This document shows positions 36,955 to 46,044 of a stretch of DNA of 64,000 bases, piece by piece (position 1 is the first letter of the stretch; each line of letters opens with the position of its first letter). Made by a program: the position numbers and the translations under genes. This DNA comes from Nitrososphaerota archaeon (GTDB lineage: Archaea; Thermoproteota; Nitrososphaeria; Nitrososphaerales; Nitrososphaeraceae): the NCBI GenBank assembly GCA_005877075.1, contig VBPX01000032.1:1-64000 (forward strand), in the 5' to 3' direction. The notes beneath the pieces were generated by a model. It did not search any database. It was not told the DNA's origin and worked only from the letters and a program-made list of their open reading frames with translations.

Positions 36955-37671
36955 CTACTCCTTATCTTTTACATTGATATCTTTATTTGTAACTGTTCTT
37001 TTAGATAAAATGATGGAAGATGGTCTTAAAACTTTATTGTTTAGTAAGTATCCCTTCCTTATCACTTCCATTATTGTGTTATCGGGAACCAATTCATTAA
37101 ATACAAAACCAATTGCATCGTGAATGTTTGGATCAAAGGGGGTACCCATAGTTTCAATTTCCACCAAACCCTCATCCTTCATAAATCTTTCAAAGTTTGT
37201 GATAATCCCCTTTATACCTCCTATAACCGTAGAATCATATTTACCATTTTTTAGAGTTTCAAGAGCTAATATACAATCATCATAAATGTTGAGTATCTTT
37301 ATGAAAAGTTGACCCCTTTTTTCTTCAATTTTTGCTTCCATCTGTTTTTCAATTTGTTTCCGATAATTGTCAAAATCTGCCATGAGATATCGAAGTTTTG
37401 ATAAATTCCTTTCAGAGAATTCCTTTTCCTTTGCAAGTTCCTCCTTCAAAAATTCAACTTCTCTACTCATTACCTCATTATCCGTAATTTCGGAATTGGT
37501 TCTTACATCATCACCATCATCATTGCTGTCCTTATTTAATACCTCATTATCCGTAATTTCGGAATTGGTTCTTACATCATCACCATCATCATTGCTGTCC
37601 TTATTTAATACCTCATTATCCGTAATTTCGGAATTGGTTCTATCATCATGATTATTCGTTTTTCCACACAA
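36955..37671 (-). CDS. grpE: GrpE, DnaK nucleotide-exchange factor
   Basis: A 238-residue protein. Residues about 70-235 match GrpE: a long coiled coil (VEFLKEELAKEKEFSERNLS, LMADFDNYRKQIEKQ), then the head with FMKDEGLVEIETMGTPFDP, DNTIMEVIRKGYLLNNKVLR and PSSIILSK. The first 70 residues are an acidic tail with a 23-residue unit, NSEITDNEVLNKDSNDDG plus DDVRT, given twice and then in part. First gene of the grpE-dnaK-dnaJ operon, divergent from the thioredoxin gene. Confidence 0.95.
   Translation of the reverse strand: MCGKTNNHDDRTNSEITDNEVLNKDSNDDGDDVRTNSEITDNEVLNKDSNDDGDDVRTNSEITDNEVMSREVEFLKEELAKEKEFSERNLSKLRYLMADFDNYRKQIEKQMEAKIEEKRGQLFIKILNIYDDCILALETLKNGKYDSTVIGGIKGIITNFERFMKDEGLVEIETMGTPFDPNIHDAIGFVFNELVPDNTIMEVIRKGYLLNNKVLRPSSIILSKRTVTNKDINVKDKE
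37471..37641. repeat. 69-bp tandem repeat in the grpE 5' end
   Basis: Units start at 37471, 37540 and 37609; the first two are full and almost identical, the third partial. They encode the acidic repeat ahead of the GrpE coiled coil. Near identity at silent positions implies recent expansion. Confidence 0.85.
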
Positions 37672-37784
37672 GATTGAAAATGTTTTGAATCATCTCGGAT
37701 AATTAGATATCGTTAGTTTCTTTGAATTAACAAATCAAAAAATATAATAAACGAAGTCAAGGCTCATTGTAAATATATCATAAA

Positions 37785-38195
37785 TTGGAAGATGAAGAAC
37801 TTAAGCTAATTAACGAAAAGAAGATGAAAGAGCTACAACAATTAGTAAACGAAAAGGAACTTTTGAAAACTATTAAAGAACCAATAACTCTATCCGACAG
37901 CACATTCTTTGAAACAATCAATAAATTTCCACTAATGTTGGTTGATTTCTGGGCTCCATGGTGTGGCCCCTGCAGAATGATGTCTCCAATTGTCGATCAG
38001 ATTGGTAGAGATTATCCAGGTAAATTAGCTTTAGGGAAAATAAATGTTGATAAAAATCAATTAATTGCTAGACAATTTAGTGTATCTAGTATCCCAACAT
38101 TAATCTTGTTTAAGAGAGGTAAATTATTAAACAAGATTATAGGGGCCGTATCCAAGAATAGAATTAATGAAATGGTAAAAATGCATCTAGATTAG
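37785..38195 (+). CDS. trxA: Thioredoxin
   Basis: A 136-residue thioredoxin from TTG 37785. The fold is complete: PLMLVDFWAPWCGPCRMMSP with the redox pair Cys-Gly-Pro-Cys, KINVDKNQLIARQFSVSS, the cis-proline IPTLILFKRGK and the C-terminal helix. About 45 charged residues precede the domain (helical, Glu/Lys-rich), longer than in typical 105-residue thioredoxins. It is divergent from grpE with about 110 bases between, consistent with shared stress regulation. Confidence 0.93.
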   Translation: MEDEELKLINEKKMKELQQLVNEKELLKTIKEPITLSDSTFFETINKFPLMLVDFWAPWCGPCRMMSPIVDQIGRDYPGKLALGKINVDKNQLIARQFSVSSIPTLILFKRGKLLNKIIGAVSKNRINEMVKMHLD

Positions 38196-38354
38196 TTTTG
38201 CAATTTTAGGATTTCAAGATATCCTTGTTTCGCTTATTAGTAAATCTAAAACAATTGACATAGGACGACATTAATTAAAATTTAAGACTTAATTTTACTC
38301 AAATAGTAACGGTGTTGAATGGGAGCTAATTGTCAATTGTACGTCTGTTAGATA

Positions 38355-38615
38355 TTATATATCGATATTGAATAATTGCGGGGCATATATCGAGCCTTCT
38401 CTCACTTTCTTTACTTTTGCCACCGATAGGTAATGCGGCCATATTGTAATAATAATTGAGCCTTCTGGAACTCCTTCCGGAGACTCAATAATTATTATAT
38501 CATCAGGATTTACGCCATGTTCATTCAAAACAGTTATACTTTTTTCTACCAGCTCTGAAGACATTCCACTACTATAGAGATAAACTTTGTCAACGTAATC
38601 TATCTTAGGGTCCAT
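38355..38615 (-). CDS. Conserved-looking small protein, unknown
   Basis: An 86-residue acidic protein from ATG 38615. It alternates predicted strands and helices (VDKVYLYSSGMSSELVEK, DDIIIIESPEGVPEGSIIIT) ending WPHYLSVAKVKKVREG. No known motif. The well-formed alternation and low stop density support a gene. It lies 55 bases downstream of the Elf1-like gene on the same strand and could share its transcript. Confidence 0.6.
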   Translation of the reverse strand: MDPKIDYVDKVYLYSSGMSSELVEKSITVLNEHGVNPDDIIIIESPEGVPEGSIIITIWPHYLSVAKVKKVREGSIYAPQLFNIDI

Positions 38616-38670
38616 TTCTATTTATCGAGGGATTTATATGTGCTAAATCCTTATCTAAATACGACTTGCT

Positions 38671-38838
38671 CTATAATTCATCAATAGGGAATTTGGACCT
38701 ACATCCTATGCATTCATAAATCTCATTTCCGACGGATCCACTTACATTAAACCTCACAATTGTGGTACACTTGGGACATCTCCCTTCTACTGTTCTTCTC
38801 GTCTTATGCGGTCTTGATGTACTTTTTCTTCTTCCCAT
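38671..38838 (-). CDS. Elf1-like zinc-ribbon protein (55 residues)
   Basis: A short gene from ATG 38838 whose product begins MGRRKSTSRPHKTRRTV, the basic start of archaeal/eukaryal Elf1 transcription elongation factors, and has two Cys pairs, RCPKCTTIVRF and YECIGCRSKF, forming one zinc ribbon. Elf1 binds RNA polymerase downstream DNA. Length and order fit. Another zinc-ribbon family is possible, since the ribbon spacing is only compared by eye. Confidence 0.65.
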   Translation of the reverse strand: MGRRKSTSRPHKTRRTVEGRCPKCTTIVRFNVSGSVGNEIYECIGCRSKFPIDEL

Positions 38839-39440
38839 TATCCGCATTGATTAATAACTAACTGATTTATAAATCACATCGAATATTGTAAGTTATAGGC
38901 CGGCATTTATTCTAGCCATCTTAAGTCTTAAGGCTTTCATTGACACAAGGTCTTTTGATTTTCAAATCTTTAGGAATTCTGTGTTCTGGCATAGGAAATT
39001 AGTAAGCTTGATAACTTGTATTCTAATACGAATATCATCCGCTAAAATGCTAAAATCAAGTTATATTTTCAGTACTTCAATTTTGTTCATAGTAAATAGA
39101 TTCTGAAGACTGTGATCCAATGCCATAGTTGTTTATTGGAATAAATTTAGTATTGATTGAACCAATTACTTTGCTTATATTACTATGCGACAATAGTTTT
39201 ACATTTCAATATTGGCAAATTTTCTTTTCTATTATTCCCAATTCTGTTAAAATTTCCATATAATCGGACCCAGAAATTAGGGTCATGAATAATAGATTAT
39301 GAACCATTTATTTCATTTCCGACACACAATACACCAATACTGGTACCAAATTCAACTTGTGGAGTCGAACTGATTTAGCTGACGTGAATCGAATAGCGAA
39401 TAAGTTAAATGCTACAAATAAGACATTACACTAGCTGTGA
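38839..39440. other. Intergenic stretch, no gene seen
   Basis: About 600 bases between the Elf1-like gene and heme O synthase. Frames are heavily interrupted; the longest protein-like text is a 20-codon minus-strand piece (MKALRLKMARINAGL near 38.9 kb). A short GACCC/GGGTC inverted repeat occurs near 39270. No RNA gene was recognised. Confidence 0.45.
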
Positions 39441-40325
39441 ATGTTATCTGACTACATAGAAGTATCAAAACCAAGAATCGTAGTTGTACTGGTTGTTACA
39501 GCAATAACAAGCTCCCTAGCTGCAACCAGATTTGATTCAACCCCATTAACTTCATGGGATATTTCGCTCTATCACCTTCTATTTCTGGGAATATGTGGAT
39601 CGTTAGCTTCAATGGGTTCTAGCGCTCTAAATCATTATCTGGATCGCGATATTGATAAAATCATGTCTAGAACAATTAAGAGACCAATACCGTCCGGAAG
39701 ATTAAATCCTAGAAATGTGTTTATTTATGGTAACATATTATGCGCAAGCTCGATAATAATCTCCTTTTTGACTTTAAATCTAATAGCTACAGGAATGATT
39801 GCCCTTGGGATATTTTTTTACATAATTGTATACACTTTATGGCTTAAACGCTCAAATGTTTCAAATATTGTTGTAGGAGGCTTTGCAGGGAGCGCTGCTT
39901 CAATGGCCGGATGGGCAACAACAACTGGATCTATAGATGTCTTGGGCTTCCTGATAGGATGGTTGGTATTTTTATGGACACCTCCACACTTTTGGTCATT
40001 TGCAATTAAGACAAGAGAGGAATACGAAAGTGTAAAAGTACCCATGCTACCCGTACTCATAGGTAACGAAAAGACAGCAGGATATATCTTTGCAAACACC
40101 GCAATTCTGTTACCATATTCATTATCACTATATTTTCTTGGTTTAGGTGCACTATATTTTATTACTGCGGCAATTTCAGGATCATTAATGCTGGTGTATC
40201 ATTATAGATTAACAAAATTCCCAAACCCGAACTTTGCATGGAAAGCGTATAAAATTACAGCGCCATATCTTGTCATTATTTTTATTTCGCTTGCATTTGA
40301 TTCATTATTTTATTATAGGTTTTAG
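39441..40325 (+). CDS. ctaB: Heme O synthase (protoheme IX farnesyltransferase)
   Basis: A 294-residue, about nine-helix UbiA-family prenyltransferase that adds farnesyl to heme B for the terminal oxidase. The first Asp-rich motif is SSALNHYLDRDIDKIMSRT, followed by KRPIPSGRL; the second conserved region is WTPPHFWSFAIKTREEY with KVPMLPV. Both are CtaB hallmarks. It starts at ATG 39441. Oxidase subunits are not in the window. Confidence 0.95.
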   Translation: MLSDYIEVSKPRIVVVLVVTAITSSLAATRFDSTPLTSWDISLYHLLFLGICGSLASMGSSALNHYLDRDIDKIMSRTIKRPIPSGRLNPRNVFIYGNILCASSIIISFLTLNLIATGMIALGIFFYIIVYTLWLKRSNVSNIVVGGFAGSAASMAGWATTTGSIDVLGFLIGWLVFLWTPPHFWSFAIKTREEYESVKVPMLPVLIGNEKTAGYIFANTAILLPYSLSLYFLGLGALYFITAAISGSLMLVYHYRLTKFPNPNFAWKAYKITAPYLVIIFISLAFDSLFYYRF

Positions 40326-40387
40326 ATCAACATATCAAATAATAAGTTTAAAAATTAAAATTTCTACGCTAAAAAGGGCTACTTTGG

Positions 40388-40669
40388 TTATTTTATATTA
40401 ACCGATTGTCTGCTGACATTAACCACTTCAATTTGACCAACGCCTTTTATTTTTTTTATTGATTCTTCTAACAATTCCATCTGGCCCTCTGAATCATTTA
40501 ATGTAAAATCTGCTAAAATGGAGTACAGTCCAAAAGCAATTGGTTCTTTTGTATGGGCTATCATTTTTAATTCCTCTGGAAGTGATTCACCTAGAGATTT
40601 GGGAATTGACATTATATCTGTGTCGGATTCAGAAGGTAGAATGTTAATCCTGGCAACTAACTTAGTCAT
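40388..40669 (-). CDS. Translation elongation factor 1-beta (aEF1B)
   Basis: A 93-residue nucleotide-exchange factor for aEF1A. It shows the archaeal EF1B pattern: VARINILPSESDTDI, KEPIAFGLYSILADFTLND, and a C-terminal helix/strand LEESIKKIKGVGQIEVVNV. It starts two bases after the stop of the upstream zinc-ribbon gene, an archaeal pairing that is widespread. It is convergent with ctaB. Confidence 0.93.
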   Translation of the reverse strand: MTKLVARINILPSESDTDIMSIPKSLGESLPEELKMIAHTKEPIAFGLYSILADFTLNDSEGQMELLEESIKKIKGVGQIEVVNVSRQSVNIK

Positions 40670-40671
40670 GA

Positions 40672-40851
40672 TTATGGACCTTCAAACCCACAGCCGATAC
40701 ACTTGTACGTCCTGGCAAATTGTCTACAACTTTGACATCTCCAAATCAAAACGTAACCGCAATTAGGACAATAATATTTCACACATTCATCATTTGCTAT
40801 AATTGGTCGATTGCAAGATGTACAAACTGGCAATTGTAATGATTTTGACAT
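40672..40851 (-). CDS. Zinc-ribbon protein upstream of aEF1B (DUF1610-like)
   Basis: A 59-residue protein from ATG 40851 (a TTG at 40866 would add five residues). Four CxxC pairs are evident: VCTSCNRPI, YYCPNCGYV, WRCQSCRQF and YKCIGCGFEG, giving two zinc sites. Archaea commonly place this small gene directly before the aEF1B gene, which suggests a role in translation. The exact role is not known. Confidence 0.85.
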   Translation of the reverse strand: MSKSLQLPVCTSCNRPIIANDECVKYYCPNCGYVLIWRCQSCRQFARTYKCIGCGFEGP

Positions 40852-40979
40852 AAAAACCACATTCAATTAATCCGAATTTATATTTTGCTTGAATGTTCTC
40901 ATAACTTTGATAAATCATCTTTGCATGTAAATAGCTCTATAGTAAATTCAAGCATTTTTTTACTACTCAAATTTGATCT

Positions 40980-42143
40980 TTAACTACTGAAAATCCTACG
41001 CAATTCGTTTCCAATCAGTATTTTTGTCAAATTCGTAGCTATTTTTGTTTTAAGAAAAAGATCCAGTGCACTTGAATGAAAGTCAAAATCAGAAAAATTA
41101 GATACATCTTTGATGGTCTTTCTTGATAACGAAGAGAAAATTTCATCAATAGATTTATTGTCCAATCTCTCTAATACTTTCCTTGCAAATAGCATAGAGT
41201 TGAATTCTTTTTGAAACATTGATTTCCAATTTTTTTCGTATTCGTGTAATAATTGGTCATCATTTTTTTCGATTGCCTTAGAAATTGCTTTACCCGCCAG
41301 AATGCCTGCCATTCCACAACTAAAAATACCTCCTGCAGTTGTTGGCTTTGTCTGCCCTGCAGCGTCACCTACCACCAATGTTCTGTCAGCTATGAAAGAT
41401 GGCCTTGGTCCACCAATCCATATCGGAGCAAAAATTTTCCTTATTATTGAATATTTTTTGCCCCTAGATTTTATGAATTCATTTAATGCCAGTGATGTGT
41501 TTATACCCTTTCCTGCAACACCAATCTTGCCTTTTCCCTCCCCAGATGGGATTATCCAAACAAAAAAACCAGGATATTTTTCAGAGTCAAAAAATATCTC
41601 TACGGTTTGGCCTTCAATCCATGTTGCATATATTTCAAATTGAGCAGATGCCAATATCCCATCTTTGGTCGCATCTCTCAAAGAACTTAACCCTTTTGCG
41701 TCAACAAAGTATTTGCATTCAATTTCTCCTTCTGAGGTTTTTACGATATATCTATCTTGATTCTTAGAAAAGGATTTGAATGAACATTTTGCACGAATTT
41801 CGGCACCTGCTTTTTCTGCTTGATTGGCAATTTGTTTGTCCAGCCCTCTACGATCCACAACTATGACATTTTGTTTTTCTGCATTTAATTCAAAACTAGT
41901 AGATTTGGAAAAAATTCTTGCATAGGAAATCGCATTTTGAAAATTGTTTGAATCAGGCAAGACGCCTAGCTTTTGTAGTCCACCTAGACTAACCATCCCT
42001 CCACAATGTTCAGGAGTACCAATTTCATGATCTTCTTCTATTACAATTGTAGACGTTCCATTAGAGGAACATTCCCTAGCAGTTGCGAGTCCCGCGATGC
42101 TTCCTCCCGCTATCAAGACATCATAATATTCAGTAGGCAACAA
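40980..42143 (-). CDS. Geranylgeranyl reductase family FAD enzyme
   Basis: A flavoprotein of about 387 residues that saturates isoprenoid chains of archaeal lipids or quinones. It has YDVLIAGGSIAGLATARECS (FAD site), EEDHEIGTPEHCGGMVSLGG, DAKGLSSLRD, the PSFIADRTLVVGDAAGQTKP flavin motif and GGIFSCGMAGILAG. Start: a TTG at 42197 would overlap the divergent pth2 coding start, so the TTG at 42143 (before LPTEYYDVL) is preferred. The substrate may be phospholipid or menaquinone. Confidence 0.88.
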   Translation of the reverse strand: MLPTEYYDVLIAGGSIAGLATARECSSNGTSTIVIEEDHEIGTPEHCGGMVSLGGLQKLGVLPDSNNFQNAISYARIFSKSTSFELNAEKQNVIVVDRRGLDKQIANQAEKAGAEIRAKCSFKSFSKNQDRYIVKTSEGEIECKYFVDAKGLSSLRDATKDGILASAQFEIYATWIEGQTVEIFFDSEKYPGFFVWIIPSGEGKGKIGVAGKGINTSLALNEFIKSRGKKYSIIRKIFAPIWIGGPRPSFIADRTLVVGDAAGQTKPTTAGGIFSCGMAGILAGKAISKAIEKNDDQLLHEYEKNWKSMFQKEFNSMLFARKVLERLDNKSIDEIFSSLSRKTIKDVSNFSDFDFHSSALDLFLKTKIATNLTKILIGNELRRIFSS

Positions 42144-42182
42144 GGAAACAGTTAATTCATCATTTTTATTAACTAAACTATA

Positions 42183-42536
42183 GTGGAATTTAAACAAGTC
42201 ATTGTTGTAAGAAAAGATCTACGTATGGGAGTAGGCAAAATAGCAGCTCAGGTTGGTCACGCCGCAGTACTTGGAGTTGAGCAGTCTAGAAAATCAAATA
42301 AATTCTGGTTAAATAATTGGTTCAATGAAGGGCAACCCAAGATAGTTGTAAAAGTAAACAGTTTAGAAGAACTGCTTAAACTACAATTTGACGCCGAAAA
42401 ACTCTTGATTCCTCTTGTTATAGTGCAGGATAGGGGGCTAACACAGATTCCAACAGGGACTGTAACATGTATTGGGATTGGTCCTGCCCCATCAGTAATA
42501 ATAGATAAGATAACTTCAGAACTTAAATTGCTATAG
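42183..42536 (+). CDS. pth2: Peptidyl-tRNA hydrolase, archaeal/eukaryal Pth2
   Basis: A 117-residue hydrolase that frees tRNA from dropped-off peptides. It starts at GTG 42183 with KQVIVVRKDLRMGVGKIAAQVGHAAV, the Pth2 signature, then VKVNSLEELLKLQ and LVIVQDRGLTQIPTGTVT, ending at GIGPAP. Family length. It is divergent from the geranylgeranyl reductase gene. Confidence 0.95.
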   Translation: MEFKQVIVVRKDLRMGVGKIAAQVGHAAVLGVEQSRKSNKFWLNNWFNEGQPKIVVKVNSLEELLKLQFDAEKLLIPLVIVQDRGLTQIPTGTVTCIGIGPAPSVIIDKITSELKLL

Positions 42537-42626
42537 TATTCTGTACGAGGGATTCACAATTCATTGGACTCTCCTTGTTATCAAATTATGGCAATAAAAC
42601 AGCAATTTGTGATGGTTCCAAACATG

Positions 42627-42634
42627 TATATATA
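42627..42634 (+). promoter_or_regulatory. Candidate TATA box of tbp
   Basis: TATATATA lies 26-33 bases before the tbp ATG at 42660; a second AT motif (TTTATAAAG) sits at 42641. With the usual spacing the first would give a leader of only a few bases. The TBP gene could in principle bind its own product here. Confidence 0.4.
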
Positions 42635-42659
42635 CTGCCATTTATAAAGCCAAGCTAGT

Positions 42660-43223
42660 ATGCCTGAGACCAAGCCCATTGTTAGCATTGAGAATGTTGT
42701 TGCTTCTGCGACTGTCAATCAAACTGTAAATCTTAATCTAATAACTCAAATATTTCCAGATGTGGAATACCACCCAGATCAATTTCCAGGACTTGTGTTT
42801 AGACTAAAATCACCAAAAACTGCAACTTTGATTTTCAGTTCTGGAAAAATGGTATGTACTGGAGCAAAATCTGAAGAACAGGCAATTAAGGCAGTAAAAA
42901 ATGTAGTCCAAAAACTAAGGAAGGGCAGTATCCCTATCGAAAATGAACCACAAATAGAAATTCAAAATATCGTAGCTTCAGCAAGTTTGGGTGGCAAAAT
43001 TCATTTAGAATTGGCTGCAAGAGTCTTACCTCGCAGTATGTATGAACCAGAACAATTTCCAGGTTTAATTCACAGAATGCTCGATCCAAAGACCGTTATT
43101 CTCCTTTTTGCGAGTGGAAAATTGGTTTGTACAGGTGCCAAGAAAGAATCAGAAGTATACAGAGCAGTGCACAATCTGCATGATTTGCTTGAAGAAAAGA
43201 ATTTAATGATTTATGAAGGCTAG
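42660..43223 (+). CDS. tbp: TATA-box binding protein
   Basis: General transcription factor that recruits TFB and RNA polymerase. The 187 residues contain two direct repeats of about 90 residues: PDVEYHPDQFPGLVFRLKSP with FSSGKMVCTGAKSEEQA, and PRSMYEPEQFPGLIHRMLDP with FASGKLVCTGAKKESEV. Both saddle halves are complete. It starts at ATG. Confidence 0.98.
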   Translation: MPETKPIVSIENVVASATVNQTVNLNLITQIFPDVEYHPDQFPGLVFRLKSPKTATLIFSSGKMVCTGAKSEEQAIKAVKNVVQKLRKGSIPIENEPQIEIQNIVASASLGGKIHLELAARVLPRSMYEPEQFPGLIHRMLDPKTVILLFASGKLVCTGAKKESEVYRAVHNLHDLLEEKNLMIYEG

Positions 43224-43266
43224 TTTGTTTTTCTGTATTTTTATGTCTCGATAATCTGATTCGAAC

Positions 43267-44379
43267 ATGCCAGAACTGTGGCTAAATTATGGGAGTACCG
43301 ATGTTATATTAGATCTCAAAGTAGAGAATCTTTCACTTATTGAAAATTCACAATTTGACATACTTAGCAATGAAATTTTAGATCAACAGATTGAATCTAT
43401 CCCCATCGCTGAAAACACAACTCTCGTTCCTCTAGACACTTCCAATTCTACAGTTCAAATTATCTCTAAATTGGTTTCTTCAGCAGCAGGAAGTAAAGAT
43501 GTTAAATTATCGATTGAATCTAGTGCAAGATCACGGAAAATATTATCAAACAAAATACAAAGTCAAAATATTGGTTTATTTGAAAAAAATAATGGTAATT
43601 CCCTTAATCACACAAAAGAGAAAAATACTATCTTTATTTCAAAAGCAAACGTGGATCCTTTTTTTGGATATGGTGGCACACCCACAAATCTCTTGCGTGA
43701 ATTTGAGCAAGAAAAAATGAATGAAGCTTTCCATTCAAGACAAGACGACCTGCCTCATCCTGGGGAAAAGGGACCCCCATATGAAATTGCTGAGAAGTTT
43801 TCTAAAAATATGGAAGCAAAAGCTATTGAAATTATTTCAAATAATTACGGTATAAACAACCTTTTTTATGGAGACATAATTCAATCACACCAGAGTGCCA
43901 TTGAAAATCTAAATCAACTCTCTATAAGAAATCCTCAGGAATTAAAATCTCTAATAATAGGCACAAATATCGACACGCATTCAAGTTTAACTTTATCAAC
44001 TACACTGGATCAATTATGGAATTCAATTCATGTTCTCAAGAAAAATGGGATAGTTGTACTCATTTCTGAAAATGCTAAGGGTTTTGGAAGTAGAGGCATA
44101 GAAAAATTTGCATATGGCGAACTAAAATTGGAAGATTACAAGGAATCTATCTATATTGATGGAATGGAGCATAATATGTTTATTCATGAATTGAAAGAAA
44201 AGTATAACATGGCAATTCTTTCTTCATTACCGAAGTATTACTTGAAGGATATATTTGGATTTAAGATATTTTCAAATATTCAAGAAGCAGTTGAAAATAT
44301 TCTTGATATCAATGGCAAAAGTCATAGGATATCCATCATTCAAGATCCAAACGTGGCAATATTCAAGAATGATGATTAG
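43267..44379 (+). CDS. LarA/DUF2088-like protein
   Basis: A 370-residue protein. The start LWLNYGSTDVILDL and the C-terminal part (IGTNIDTHSSLTLSTTLDQL, KKNGIVVLISENAKGFGS, LPKYYLKDIFGFKIFSN) have the order seen in LarA-type nickel lactate racemases. The catalytic lysine and the His pairs expected in true LarA were not located, so racemase activity is not claimed. A polar, variable segment covers about 65-130. It follows tbp by 43 bases and could be co-transcribed. Confidence 0.55.
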   Translation: MPELWLNYGSTDVILDLKVENLSLIENSQFDILSNEILDQQIESIPIAENTTLVPLDTSNSTVQIISKLVSSAAGSKDVKLSIESSARSRKILSNKIQSQNIGLFEKNNGNSLNHTKEKNTIFISKANVDPFFGYGGTPTNLLREFEQEKMNEAFHSRQDDLPHPGEKGPPYEIAEKFSKNMEAKAIEIISNNYGINNLFYGDIIQSHQSAIENLNQLSIRNPQELKSLIIGTNIDTHSSLTLSTTLDQLWNSIHVLKKNGIVVLISENAKGFGSRGIEKFAYGELKLEDYKESIYIDGMEHNMFIHELKEKYNMAILSSLPKYYLKDIFGFKIFSNIQEAVENILDINGKSHRISIIQDPNVAIFKNDD

Positions 44380-44453
44380 GTTGACTGGTAATAATAAATG
44401 ATGAACCACGTAAACCTAAAGTTAAAATAATTAAATATCATCTATTTGATAAT

Positions 44454-44948
44454 TTGCAAAGCTGCTTACGAAAAAATGGAGATTATTTTTTCTATAGGTG
44501 TGGCCAAGAACACCTAAATTCAGTTATACAAATAAACTTGAATTCACTTCCTGAACATTACACCGAGTATTTTTTTGAGTCAATTCTCAAGGAATTACCT
44601 GAAGCATTTATTGTTGCAGAATGTGAGGGGAAAATAATTGGATATGTTATGTGCAAGATTGAATTCGGATTTTCAAATTTTAGAAAGTTGGGATTTGTTA
44701 AGAAAGGACATGTTGTATCTATTGCCATATTGGAAGAGCACAGGAGTAAGAAAGTAGGGACTATCCTAATGGAAGAAGCAATAAATGGGCTTGTATCAAG
44801 AAGGAACGAAGAGATCTACTTGGAGGTAAGGGTAAGCAATTCTCCAGCAATAAAGATGTACGAAAAATTGAATTTTAAAGTAAGGTCAAGATTGAAATCA
44901 TATTATAGAGATGGTGAAGATGCTTACCTCATGGCATTAGAATTATAA
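44454..44948 (+). CDS. rimI: GNAT N-acetyltransferase, RimI/Ard1-like
   Basis: Acetylates protein N-termini, probably with an archaeal broad specificity. The 164-residue domain has INLNSLPEHYTEYFFESIL, AECEGKIIGYVMCKIE, VVSIAILEEHRSKKVGTIL with the acetyl-CoA loop (RSKKVGT), and LEVRVSNSPAIKMYEKLNF. It starts at TTG 44454; its stop overlaps the next gene by one base (TAATG), so both are translated together. Confidence 0.9.
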   Translation: MQSCLRKNGDYFFYRCGQEHLNSVIQINLNSLPEHYTEYFFESILKELPEAFIVAECEGKIIGYVMCKIEFGFSNFRKLGFVKKGHVVSIAILEEHRSKKVGTILMEEAINGLVSRRNEEIYLEVRVSNSPAIKMYEKLNFKVRSRLKSYYRDGEDAYLMALEL

Positions 44949-45178
44949 TGAGCAGAGTTAATAATAGTGCGACAAATGGTATGAGACAAAATAAACTAAT
45001 TGGATTAATTTTACTTGTAGTTCCATCAGTTTTTTTCATACTCTTTTCATATTTGTTATTATTTACCGGATGGGATATTCTTGTGATAAAAATAACTTTA
45101 ATAGTTATTGTAGGAATTCTGATGACAGTACTCGTATGGATGGGTTACACAATAGCTACTGCACCTCGCGATAAATGA
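44948..45178 (+). CDS. Small two-helix membrane protein
   Basis: A 76-residue protein coupled to rimI by the TAATG overlap. Two membrane helices are clear (LIGLILLVVPSVFFILFSYL and LIVIVGILMTVLVWMGYTIA), with a charged N-terminus and short C-terminal tail. The family is unknown. The tight coupling suggests co-function or simply shared expression. Confidence 0.7.
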   Translation: MSRVNNSATNGMRQNKLIGLILLVVPSVFFILFSYLLLFTGWDILVIKITLIVIVGILMTVLVWMGYTIATAPRDK

Positions 45179-45185
45179 ACAAATA

Positions 45186-46028
45186 CTAAATTATTTCAAC
45201 GTCAGATACTATTTGATAAAATCGAGGACCTACCTCTCTTACTACCGTGATATTGTTAATTATGTGATTGAATTTACTGAACGCCTCAGATGTGTCCTTA
45301 ATTCCATTCTGTTTTGCTGTTTTCTTATTGTCTGCTCTCACATGCGCAAAATAATGTACATCTCCTTTATTATTTGCAAGTGAACTTACAGCCGTATCTA
45401 CAAATTCTCTTGCTATTTCTGGTAACGGCATTAGGACCCTTGTGGCTATTCCTTTAAGTTTGTTAGTTATTTCCAATTTTGCATCACCTAAAATCGGTAT
45501 AACGTTTCTGTTTAATTTGTTGATCTCGATGTTTTCTTTACATAACTCATAAGCAACCGGATTGGAATCAATTGAATAAATTTTAGAGGTTTTGTTATAA
45601 TGCGATATTATAATTGAAAATGTTCCTACTCCTGCGAACATATTTATGATTACTTCATTTGGTTTAATCAATTTCGAAATCCTCAGTCTTTCAGTAGATA
45701 ATCTGGGTGAAAAATATGTATTTATTACATCTACCTTAAAAGTACAAGCATGTTCCTTATATACAGTAATCGCAGTATTTTCTCCAGATAACCATTCCAA
45801 TTTGCGCAATCTATAATCACCTTCTATTCCTGATACTTGGCCGTATACTGTTTTTATTACTTTAACTTCTTCAATTAATGTATCGGCAATTAGTTTCTTT
45901 TTTGAAGATAATGTTTCTGGTATTTTGATAATAGCAATGTTACCTATGATATCAAAAGAGGAACATAGCTTATCATGCTCCGAAACCTCGAGTTTTTTTT
46001 CCAATACAGTTTTTAACATTTTTGTCAT
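45186..46028 (-). CDS. trm5: tRNA (guanine37-N1)-methyltransferase Trm5/Taw2 type
   Basis: A 280-residue class I methyltransferase for G37 of tRNA, protecting the reading frame. It shows the Trm5 order: DIIGNIAIIKIPE, VSGIEGDYRLRKLEWLSGE, FKVDVINTYFSPRLSTER, the SAM motif VIINMFAGVGTFSI, IYSIDSNPVAYELC and a MPLPEIAREF segment (NPP-like catalytic region, here MPLPE). It may be Trm5 or the related Taw2 wyosine enzyme; the NPP-to-MPLPE form is usual in this family. Confidence 0.88.
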   Translation of the reverse strand: MTKMLKTVLEKKLEVSEHDKLCSSFDIIGNIAIIKIPETLSSKKKLIADTLIEEVKVIKTVYGQVSGIEGDYRLRKLEWLSGENTAITVYKEHACTFKVDVINTYFSPRLSTERLRISKLIKPNEVIINMFAGVGTFSIIISHYNKTSKIYSIDSNPVAYELCKENIEINKLNRNVIPILGDAKLEITNKLKGIATRVLMPLPEIAREFVDTAVSSLANNKGDVHYFAHVRADNKKTAKQNGIKDTSEAFSKFNHIINNITVVREVGPRFYQIVSDVEII

Positions 46029-46044
46029 ATTTTTGATTAATCAT

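Noticed and set aside
36593..37123. 176-codon plus-strand frame across dnaK and grpE ends
   Set aside because: It runs antisense over two conserved genes and has no domain features.
39260..39420. Possible tRNA upstream of heme O synthase
   Set aside because: GGAGTCGAACTGA resembles a reversed T-loop, but no matching stems were found on either strand.
41302..41643. 113-codon plus-strand frame inside the geranylgeranyl reductase
   Set aside because: Shadow of the FAD-enzyme gene; Pro-rich antisense text.
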